This document shows positions 12,301 through 18,520 of a stretch of 20,350 bases of DNA, piece after piece; position 1 is the first letter of the stretch; each line of letters begins with the position of its first letter. Position numbers and translations under genes: made by a program. The stretch is taken from the NCBI RefSeq assembly GCF_001039355.2, contig NW_019775610.1, positions 274,461-294,810 on the forward strand, given 5' to 3'. The stretch is from Lingula anatina. Its lineage: Eukaryota; Brachiopoda; Lingulata; Lingulida; Lingulidae. The notes under the pieces are model-generated. The model was not told the origin of the DNA, searched no databases, and saw only the letters and a list, made by a program, of their open reading frames with translations.

Positions 12301-14343
12301 TTAATATAGTTTTTCACAAGCAAAACCTTAATGCCAACAAGCATGTCAAGCATTCAGTTTGGGGTGTATTAAAGCTACAGTACAAACACAACATCCAGAC
12401 CCCTCCTTCATGGCTCAGAGGGGGGACAAGTTATACAGCACTTGAACTGAACGAAAACAGGTGTACACTTACCTCAATTTGTATACCCTCAAACACACAG
12501 GACCCTGAAAAAGTAAGGAAACATAAGTGGTTAAGCCGAGACATTATTGACTTCTACTACAATGTCCCCATGGATAGGCACAAAACTAACAATCCAACTA
12601 TTTATTTCCAACAGTGGACTAAGGCGGGGTTGGCGGGGGTTGGACTGTTTGAGAATTCCACTCGTGAATAGAGTGCAAATAGCACAGATCAGCTATTTAG
12701 TGGGCTAATCATGTTTCAGACAATATCTTTCTTTAGTGCTTGGTGTATTCAGACATTAAGTTTAGTCTGCAAGAATATTATTTTGACATTAAAGCAATGT
12801 CATATGGATCATGATAGTCTATACACTTAAGGTGTTTTTATCAGTGGAAATGGATTGGCCTAACTTAAATGTACTATCTTAACACTAACAATGATTTTTT
12901 ATCATAAGAAGCCAATCTAATCCCTATATAATCCTATCACCACTGGGATTGTTCAAGGTTACTGATATTTTACTAGACTCACTGGCTTCCTATGGTTAGA
13001 TAGTCAGTCCTCAAAGAAACTACATACAGTACTAAGCTGGATCAACCCATTTCTAATGGAAACAGATCTTCAATTTGTTGATACAAAAAAAACTCAATGC
13101 ACTTTGAATTTTTTTTTTTTAATTTTTAAATGGTCTTTAATGGAACACAGCAGAGTTGCTTCAAAAACATACTAAGCTTTAAAAAGTTGACTGTACTTGC
13201 ACAACCTGAAAACAAGACTAAAACAACTACAGGAATATTCTGGTAGAAGTAAATTTAATCAAGTTTTTATTTGCCCAAAATGAACATGAAAATAAACACA
13301 AAAAGGTTGACGAGAAAATTTACCGAAAAACCTTTTTAAATTCTCCTGAAATAACAGACTTAATAACTGCAGTAAGTGTCATCAATATTTTTTTGATCTC
13401 CTAAAACAATTTGAAACACCAAAAGATATGATGCATGCATGAGCACTCCATCTACTAGGGGTATAAGTAGATTCAAATTTTCAGACCAAAACTTTTATCT
13501 CTGTCTAGAGGACTTTCAAGGGTCAATGATATAATTGGAACCTAACAAAAATGACCATTTAACCAGCTCCATTGTCCAGTAAAGAGGTGTAACCATCCCC
13601 TCTGTTAAAAACTGGACATTGATAGAGACATGCTTTGTTTACAATCCAGTGGACCAAACTATAAATTGTAATTGTAGTCCCAAACTGCCAAGTACCATTC
13701 ATCCTTTTGTCCACTTCCTTCTTATACATGTACTGGCTGGTTTCCAATATACATACATGTATCAGTGCACTTAGGAGAAATCTAACTGCAGTTTAGCCCC
13801 AGTTATAATATGGATTCACTCATGTGTATCCCTTTTAAGATCATTATGTAAAATAATTCCTCACAAAAAATGACTGTATAATTTTGCAATAATCACACAT
13901 ATCAGTTGGATTATTCATAATTACTATAATAAAAAAACTGTAGGCTGGTAATAAAGGCTAAAAAGGAAACATCTTTTTGATGAAAAATTGAATTAATAAG
14001 ACAAATTCAAGCTACACTGAAAATTAATCTTAAATCCGCTGACCTGACAGTAACACAGAGACATGTAAACAGCATACCTGCTCACTGTGGGGCATCTAGT
14101 TTTATCTTACTCAACACAGAATACAAAGGTGCCATATACAATAGCCTCAAACAGCATGCCATAGTGTTGGGTTCACAATCTATTTTAATACAATAATTTG
14201 TTCAGATCATCAGGCCCTAGTTGCATATAACTGGCAACTGCAGGACACTGCCTCTAGTGCTGTATTTTACCATATACATCTGTCAGGCCCTGTATATCAT
14301 GTAAACAAACACTTTTTCCAGGGAAATGGTTAACAAGCTCTAA

Positions 14344-14390
<47 letters not shown>

Positions 14391-14709
14391 AATCTACATT
14401 TATTACTTATAATATTGGAAAATTAGTGCTTTATATTCAAACCTATTACATGTATATCCCTCACTTAAGATATTCTCAAAAGAATCAACAGACAGGAGAT
14501 TCATGATTTCCAAGAAAAGTAGTACCACATCTTTTTACATTACAAATAAGTGTTCTGCAAAAAAAGGGTTGATTACTCTTTTAGTGTTATAACTCTGATC
14601 TCTAAAACTCCAATAACAACATAATGGGAATACATGTGCACTCACCTTGTCCATGGGGAAGACCTATCACAAAGATCACATATCCAATTATCCAATTTAG
14701 CCAGTGCAT
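191..14709 (-). CDS. FRAS1: FRAS1-like extracellular matrix protein, N-terminal ten exons (3' partial)
   Basis: Joining ten minus-strand exons (14709-14646, 12504-12473, 8679-8572, 7190-7101, 4616-4457, 2828-2695, 1234-1151, 860-756, 584-527, 324-191) gives 323 residues with consistent phases and no stop. Residues 1-21 form a signal peptide. VWC domains follow at about 24-83, 90-147, 154-211 and 216-274, each with ten cysteines ending in a CCPxC motif; a fifth starts at 281 and is cut after its seventh cysteine. N-glycosylation sequons are visible in VWC1 (NGT), VWC2 (NKT) and VWC5 (NTS). Known of the family: vertebrate FRAS1 begins with a signal peptide and six VWC domains, then furin-like, CSPG and Calx-beta repeats, and works in basement-membrane adhesion. 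The fifth domain (DMWNTSQCEFCTCDRG) resembles FRAS1 VWC5 closely. Another VWC protein (kielin/chordin-like, BMPER) is possible because the diagnostic downstream domains are outside the window. VWC content is near certain; the FRAS1 name is inference. Confidence 0.72.
527..584 (-). CDS. FRAS1: FRAS1-like exon 9: end of VWC4
   Basis: 19 codons plus one base. The acceptor is TTTCAG. The donor reads GAAG|GTTGGT, which is off consensus at +3, but it is the one I found that keeps the frame into exon 10. It encodes GEKKLLKPGDCCPSCV, the closing block of VWC4. Confidence 0.85.
756..860 (-). CDS. FRAS1: FRAS1-like exon 8: middle of VWC4
   Basis: 35 codons between a CTACCAG acceptor and a CCA|GTAAGT donor. 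It encodes SGDEWQEDSCTYCRC through IQCEP with cysteines 2 to 7 of VWC4. Phase 0 at both ends, matching exon 3 in VWC1 in both position and length. Confidence 0.9.
1151..1234 (-). CDS. FRAS1: FRAS1-like exon 7: end of VWC3, start of VWC4
   Basis: 28 codons between a TTTCAG acceptor and an AAG|GTAAAC donor, phase 0 at both ends. It encodes the CCPQC block that closes VWC3, then a short linker (VED) and the first cysteine of VWC4 in MCYVGGKQYK. Confidence 0.9.
1235..2694 (-). other. Intron 6 of the FRAS1-like gene
   Basis: 1460 bases. The first quarter in the direction of transcription is the exon-derived 47-bp minisatellite. The rest includes two overlapping 88 to 89 codon frames on opposite strands (1715-2048) without recognisable domains, and an AT-only stretch near 1279-1312. 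Confidence 0.75.
2317..2691 (-). repeat. 47-bp minisatellite derived from the exon 6 / intron junction, eight copies
   Basis: Copies begin at 2317 (46 bp), 2363, 2410, 2457, 2504, 2551, 2598 and 2645; a ninth partial copy (2692-2723) is the 3' end of exon 6. On the minus strand each unit contains TGTCCAGATCTCAGGTGTG followed by a donor-like CAGGTGAGT. Exact GTGAGT donors persist in the copies starting at 2363, 2457, 2504, 2551 and 2598. The copy at 2645 reads CAGATGAGT, the one at 2410 reads CAGGCAAGT, and the one at 2317 reads CAGGTGAAA. The variable half of the unit comes in two versions (TTACCAACGG or TTGGGAATAG). Confidence 0.97.
2695..2828 (-). CDS. FRAS1: FRAS1-like exon 6: VWC3 cysteines 1-7, ending in an amplified splice donor
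   Basis: Two bases plus 44 codons, from a TTTTAG acceptor to the donor GCACAG|GTGAGT. It encodes SCMHQGVHYLDGAVW through CPDLRCAQ, cysteines 1 to 7 of VWC3, without the intron after cysteine 1 that VWC1, VWC2 and VWC4 have. The last 29 bases of the exon (2695-2723) are one partial copy of a 47-bp repeat that runs on into the intron, so the exon/intron border is itself the edge of a minisatellite. Confidence 0.92.
2829..4456 (-). other. Intron 5 of the FRAS1-like gene
   Basis: 1628 bases in which I see no repeat, RNA gene or further exon. Confidence 0.7.
4457..4616 (-). CDS. FRAS1: FRAS1-like exon 5: rest of VWC2 in one exon
   Basis: 53 codons plus one base, from a CTCTAG acceptor to the donor GGAA|GTAAGT. 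It starts FDSKWHVSLCESCHC and ends with VCCPKCVPTG, giving cysteines 2 to 10 of VWC2. The intron that divides VWC1, VWC3, VWC4 and VWC5 near cysteine 7 is absent here. The NKT sequon is a possible glycosylation site. Confidence 0.92.
4617..7100 (-). other. Intron 4 of the FRAS1-like gene
   Basis: 2484 bases of AT-rich sequence. Small features only: a 10-bp tandem duplication near 4972-4991, an ATGATC repeat near 5281-5298 and A-rich stretches near 5993-6019. A GGTTCAATCC string at about 6448 resembles a tRNA B box but lacks a convincing partner. Confidence 0.7.
7101..7190 (-). CDS. FRAS1: FRAS1-like exon 4: end of VWC1, start of VWC2
   Basis: 30 codons between an ATACAG acceptor and a GAG|GTAAGT donor. 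It encodes GEVYRIPSGNCCPEC, the typical VWC C-terminal block, then the linker FTPGPP and the first cysteine of VWC2 (CVYKGQTRE). Both borders are phase 0. Confidence 0.92.
7191..8571 (-). other. Intron 3 of the FRAS1-like gene
   Basis: 1381 bases. It holds the 30-bp tandem repeat at 7340-7430 and an A-run near 7941. No other structure recognised. Confidence 0.75.
7340..7430. repeat. Three tandem copies of a 30-bp pyrimidine-rich unit
   Basis: Copies at 7340-7370 (31 bases), 7371-7400 and 7401-7430 share GTTTTTCTCT, a T-run, then GAAAAAT. The last two are identical. They lie in intron 3, about 150 bases downstream (on the plus strand) of exon 4. On the minus strand they read as A/G-rich sequence. 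Confidence 0.95.
8572..8679 (-). CDS. FRAS1: FRAS1-like exon 3: middle of VWC1
   Basis: 36 codons lie between a TTTACAG acceptor and a CAG|GTAAGA donor, phase 0 at both ends. The encoded segment starts NGTVWKSDSCHICTC and carries cysteines 2 to 7 of VWC1. The NGT is a potential N-glycosylation site. A longer open frame across this place starts in the intron and is in a different frame from the coding one. Confidence 0.88.
8680..12472 (-). other. Intron 2 of the FRAS1-like gene (largest)
   Basis: 3793 bases. It holds the foldback element at 8874-9047, an A20 run at 10199-10218 and a short AAAT run near 11386. Several 60 to 93 codon frames on both strands are low-complexity or lack any recognisable motif. 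No missing VWC piece is needed, since exons 2 and 3 join in phase and complete the domain. Confidence 0.75.
8874..9047. mobile_element. Foldback (inverted-repeat) element of about 175 bp in intron 2
   Basis: The core arms 8890-8916 and 8999-9025 are inverted repeats with 26 of 27 matches (CTCTTGCTGAATGCAATCAG...). Pairing continues imperfectly outward (CTCC...TTGC) and inward (GCCTCYTCTTG, after an 8-base gap in one arm). It has no open frame. No target-site duplication is evident. Probably a MITE or a folded-back remnant; outer limits are approximate. Confidence 0.65.
12473..12504 (-). CDS. FRAS1: FRAS1-like exon 2: start of VWC1
   Basis: This is a 32-base micro-exon between a TTTCAG acceptor and a GAG|GTAAGT donor. 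It encodes SCVFEGIQIE with the first VWC cysteine. Phases (1 in, 0 out) fit exons 1 and 3 exactly. The intron falls eight residues after the first cysteine, as in VWC2 and VWC4. Gene finders may miss an exon this short. Confidence 0.8.
12505..14645 (-). other. Intron 1 of the FRAS1-like gene
   Basis: 2141 bases. Contents recognised: the (AAAT)n run near its 5' end and AT-rich single-copy sequence. A 62-codon minus-strand frame at 13559-13747 has no VWC cysteine pattern and no matching splice phases, so I see no further exon here. Confidence 0.75.
14342..14391. repeat. (AAAT)n microsatellite, about 12 units
   Basis: Pure tetranucleotide run in intron 1 of the FRAS1-like gene. A shorter run of the same motif occurs at 11386-11410, and an ATTC run at about 15488-15518. 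Confidence 0.97.
14646..14709 (-). CDS. FRAS1: FRAS1-like exon 1: start codon and signal peptide
   Basis: ATG at 14709-14707 opens 21 codons with a hydrophobic core (WIIGYVIFVIGL), a typical secretion signal, ending PHGQ. The donor is CAAG|GTGAGT (phase 1). The split codon joins exon 2 to give GSCVF, so cleavage probably lies just before the first VWC cysteine. A short upstream frame (ATG then stop after three codons) lies about 40 bases before this ATG on the minus strand; it matters only if that stretch is transcribed. Confidence 0.8.
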
Positions 14710-15613
14710 TGCAATGCTATAATCCAGTTAGAAGATTGCTTCAAATCAACATGAATTAACCAGGTCTTTTGAACTCTGTAATAACCAACTTTTCAGGGAC
14801 ACCCTTCAAAATGACTGATTCCCCTGTACAAAGCAGTTGTACCACTCATCTGATATGGTCGGTTCAAAGGCTAGTCAAGTATATCCATGTGTGTGTCCTC
14901 CTGCGCTGTGCTGTCCTGTTGGAAGTTGGCTGCAGTCAATGGTAATGAAGCCTGCCTCAGTGTACAGACTATGGCTGGCCCATATTCATCAACATGCTCT
15001 TAACTGACAGACTATCTCGCTATGATGGATCTTGCACAAGATTGGGGTTGTACGGCCAGAATCCTCACATTCTTGGCAGATATTTCCTGCATTAATAAAA
15101 GAACAAGTTGTTTATAATAGGACCAGCTACTTGTCTGAGTTGTCTTTTTTCAGCAACGCCCTGAAACTCCTGCCAGAATTTTCTACAAGCAAATTATTAA
15201 GTTTTATTATAAGAGAACTACCAATTAATTTGGAATGATTGCAACTTGGTAATAATTGGCAAACTTATAACTGAACCTTACAGGAAAATGAGTGGTTAAG
15301 AGTTTATGAGTAGTGATAAGTGCAGAAAAAAAACAATAAAATTCAATTACAATTTAAATTCAATAGTATATATTATGTGGGAAACTTTTACACAACAGCT
15401 ATACAGTACATGAAATGACATGTTATCCAATTATAACACAGTTACATATGTACTACCACTCTGTAAATTCACAATATCAATTCCACATTATTCATTCATT
15501 TATTCATTCATTCATTCAAGGCACTGTATTCAAAAACATGCAGTTTCCAGATCATTTCTGTAAAATTGACACTTTTCAACAGATGTCCAAAAACATTTAC
15601 TGTTCAGTGTTCT
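14710..15613. other. Sequence upstream of the signal-peptide exon
   Basis: Probably the 5' leader and/or a leader intron of the FRAS1-like gene. Several possible acceptors lie on the minus strand, the best-looking being ATTAATGCAG with an exon start at 15086; that choice would put several upstream ATGs in the leader. Apart from the ATTC run near 15488-15518 I see no repeats. A 68-codon plus-strand frame (15032-15238) has no recognisable features. Confidence 0.4.
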
Positions 15614-15766
15614 GGGCTCCGTAACTCGAAAGCATCGCAAATTGCGATATCACCTTTCATTTCGAGGCTATTATATCGGGTGATAAAATCCCAAGTTATG
15701 GAATAGAGGCAAATCTCCATGCTTGCGCTCGGTCGCAATTCGCGACGCTTTCAAGTTACAGAGCCC
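15614..15766. mobile_element. 153-bp non-autonomous inverted-repeat element (MITE-like)
   Basis: The arms 15614-15648 and 15732-15766 are inverted repeats matching at 30 of 35 positions, beginning GGGCTCYGTAACTYGAAAGC. The interior also pairs in part (ATCACC with GGTGAT) and has no coding capacity. No clear target-site duplication is visible, so the superfamily is open. The terminal CAGGGCTC on the right resembles hAT ends, but the flanking 8-mers do not match. Confidence 0.7.
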
Positions 15767-15865
15767 TGCATGTATTTCATAGAAATAAGTTAAACGTGAT
15801 GGCATCTTTATAGTCACGCTAATAAAAAAAACACAGCTTTATTTTGACACAACTGAACTATAAAT

Positions 15866-16003
15866 ATATAATATAATATAATATAATATAATATAATATA
15901 ATATAATATAATATAATATAATATAATATAATATAATATAATATAATATAATATAATATAATATAATATAATATAATATAATATAATATAATATAATATA
16001 ATA
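15866..16003. repeat. (AATAT)n microsatellite, about 28 units
   Basis: Uninterrupted 5-bp period over about 138 bases, starting 100 bases after the inverted-repeat element and ending 18 bases before the CpG-dense patch. An array this pure is likely to be length-polymorphic, and its length in the assembly may be unreliable. Confidence 0.97.
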
Positions 16004-16020
16004 CATAAATTTCCCCTGTG

Positions 16021-16290
16021 CCTTTATGTACCGTGTAGCTATTTAGTCCCCGGTCACTTTAATAGCACACGCACGGCGAACGTGCGTGTGCCCCCGACAG
16101 TGTTAATGATAGGGGGATTACGATAGACAGCGCAAGTCGCTCACAGCGGGAGTCACTATCGCCGCTGTTAGGCCGGTAATTAAGTCTTTAACTTGACTAA
16201 ACATGTTTCGCTTTGTAACTTGCGTCCTTCAGTCTTGCTGTTGCGGAAGCGCCGGCGAGAAATATCTCCACCTTGCCGATATTTATCNAC
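16021..16290. promoter_or_regulatory. CpG-dense patch with hairpins, candidate regulatory region
   Basis: I count about 23 CpG dinucleotides in 270 bases, against a very CpG-poor background. The patch holds a perfect 11-bp inverted repeat (16065-16075 with 16081-16091, loop GCGAA) and a weaker pair, ACAGCGG with CCGCTGT, near 16145-16170. It sits between the two genes, upstream of the FRAS1-like gene. It could be promoter sequence or a degraded mobile element. One base (16288) is undetermined. Confidence 0.3.
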
Positions 16291-16671
16291 GGTATATGAC
16301 CAGTAATAAAAGCACCATATGATCAAATGAATAATAAAAAACCTAAACGGGCTGTAAACTCTATGCATTCGGCCTCATCTCTTACAACACTCTTAATATT
16401 AAATTAGGAATGCAGTTACCTAAGATCTAATTAAAGAACTATCATTACTAGTTATTTTACATATATCAAAATACATGAAACAAAAATTGCTCGGTTTCAG
16501 CGTCTGTGCTCAGGTACAGTCGAGTTGGTGCCTCGAGTCAAGGCCAGTTTCAAAGCAGTACATCGGAATCTGATACACTCTATTCCATGAATTACCTTAA
16601 ACCAACTGCGATTTCTTTCAGAAAGCTATTATCAGTATCTCATATTAACAACAAACACCATATTCTCTTAC

Positions 16672-16790
16672 CTTTCCTTCTTTCCGCAAATCCTGCTCAA
16701 GTCCGGACGAGACACTCACAGTCTCAGTACAACTTGCACTGCAGTCAACTCGCGGGATTCCCAAGGAATATCTCCCCAAGACACGCCAGT
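16672..16790 (-). other. Possible untranslated first exon of the FRAS1-like gene
   Basis: On the minus strand the sequence ends in GAAAG|GTAAGAGA, a strong donor, within a stretch richer in CpG than the surroundings and without a long minus-strand frame. It lies about 2 kb upstream of the signal-peptide exon on the same strand. Candidate acceptors nearer the ATG include ATTAATGCAG (exon start 15086) and TTATTACAG. The 5' limit is arbitrary. The plus-strand open frame here (16506-16796) shows no recognisable protein features. Confidence 0.3.
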
Positions 16791-17189
16791 GTCTGAACTT
16801 TTAGTGGAATATCAATTTCAGCATCGTTTGAAATTAATGTGATTAGGTATGATTCAGTTCAATTATAACACGAAGCAGGGTATTTACAGAACATTTTGAA
16901 TTAACACATCAAATAAAAGTAGAAATTTGGCCTATCTTGAATAGAAACGCATGATAGTGAGACCTATTGACGAAAATGCAAACTATTTGAAAATGGACTT
17001 AGTTGTCGCACATCTTATTTGAAAAAAATTATTTCGTGTCGTTATTTTTGGTTTTTCAACCTCTTTGGCTAGATGTTATGTTGCTGGTCATTTAACTAAA
17101 AAATCACATTCTTTAGGTCCTTTATATTGCTATACTTTCCTGTATAATTTAGCAAGCAGTAAAACGTTTAATCCATAAAAAATATAAGT
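16791..17189. other. Intergenic sequence between the two genes
   Basis: About 400 AT-rich bases without a recognisable gene or repeat. If the untranslated exon at 16672-16790 is real, this would contain its promoter, but I see no convincing TATA box at the expected distance. Confidence 0.4.
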
Positions 17190-18046
17190 TTTATTCCATA
17201 TTTCTATGTTATAGAGAGCATTGCGTAACAAGAATACATATTATTTTGTTGCCATCAAGTCAGCAGAAAGGTTCATGCAAATCAACAGCCATAGAACCAA
17301 TTAATGTCTTGTTTGAACACACCTGCACTTCAGTAATAAAAGGTAGGTGTAATATTGTGTTAGAATCTTTATGTATAAACACAGAACTAAATGACAGTAT
17401 TAAAACCACATTTAACAAAAATTAATCAAAACAAATATAAATATTATAAAATAAAAATTATATATCATTCGTTGTATCTGATAAATGGAACACTAAATGT
17501 GACTTAGCCACATTTGAATAACAACATGCATATAAACTGACCAATATGTCTCCCATATGAAAATGTTTACTATAAAAAAAAAAAAAAAGAAAAAAAAAGG
17601 GGGGGGGGGCACCATTTTTCAAGCACATAGGTAACAATATATATCATTCAGGAAAAATTTGTGGATCGTAGAAGCAGCATCAAATGCCATGGAGTTTTCC
17701 AGTATTGGTACAGAATTCCTAATGAAACACCACTTTTCAAATGACATACAAAGCAACATTTCACAAAACTCTCCTGTGGTTGCCCATTATCTGTTTACAT
17801 TACACAAAAAAGCACCATTTAAGTAATATTGCTCAAATAATTTTCTCAAGTTGGCGTATCTGTACTGAATGCTTAGCAAAAAGGTGACCAATTACTGACA
17901 TTTCCTCAAATAAGTATTCATCTTGGAAGACAATACTAGGAATGCAAGCCTATCTAAGTACATAACATTATGCTAAAAGTAACTTAAAATAGAACTTTTA
18001 ACCTTTACAGATGTAACTCTAATGAACAAATTCTCATTAAATATAG
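17190..18046 (-). other. Probable 3' UTR of the DHHC enzyme gene
   Basis: No coding pattern is visible after the stop at 18047. The first exact AATAAA on the minus strand that I find downstream lies at 17195-17190, which would give a 3' UTR of about 850 bases. An ATTAAA variant follows near 17173-17168. An A-rich run followed by eleven G (plus strand, 17572-17609) lies inside. The end point is a guess from the hexamer alone. Confidence 0.35.
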
Positions 18047-18520
18047 TCAAACATCAAAAAGTGGATCTTTCAGATATAAACCTTTTCCAGCTATGAAATA
18101 TATCACATTCAATACCATTTCTAACTTTGACAGTCCACATTCTTTTTGAAAATGAGGCTGGAAAACTGTAGTGTATCCTTTGGAGACTAAACTAAGTTGA
18201 AATTTGAGCAATTTCAGTCCCCATAGTATAGATCCTAAGTTCAAGACAGATAAGCTAAGCACCCACGCATGTTGATTGAAGGCAGATTTAACATATATGA
18301 ACCAGTCATTGCTTGTTACACTGGGTAACACAGCTTGGTAGTAGAGATAGACCTGGACCAGGAACAGCACCTGACTGCACAGCACAGTTATAATGAAGAG
18401 AATGAAGAGTCTATGGGTGTGCTTGGCCACACAGCGCAGTAAGAACAGGCAGTGGTGATCCATGCCCTGGATACACTGTTCACAAAGCTTACAATGCTTG
18501 CTCCTCAGTGGTCTAACAAT
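18047..18520 (-). CDS. DHHC enzyme exon e: catalytic motif, last two membrane segments, stop
   Basis: The acceptor AATTCCAG precedes IVRPLRSKHCKLCEQC, then MDHHC and the last two membrane segments. The C-terminal tail includes GYTTVFQPHFQKECG and ends KDPLFDV before TGA at 18049-18047. It gives 157 codons. The exon starts 57 bases upstream of the first in-exon ATG, so an annotation starting at that methionine would lose half of the zinc-binding domain. Confidence 0.92.
   Translation of the reverse strand: MVRPLRSKHCKLCEQCIQGMDHHCLFLLRCVAKHTHRLFILFIITVLCSQVLFLVQVYLYYQAVLPSVTSNDWFIYVKSAFNQHAWVLSLSVLNLGSILWGLKLLKFQLSLVSKGYTTVFQPHFQKECGLSKLEMVLNVIYFIAGKGLYLKDPLFDV

Noticed and set aside
16180-16368. 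A minus-strand frame in the CpG-dense patch
   Set aside because: It spans an undetermined base and has no recognisable features or splice context.
16506-16796. A 96-codon plus-strand open frame
   Set aside because: No recognisable motif and no supporting start or splice context. The opposite strand offers a better explanation as a leader exon.
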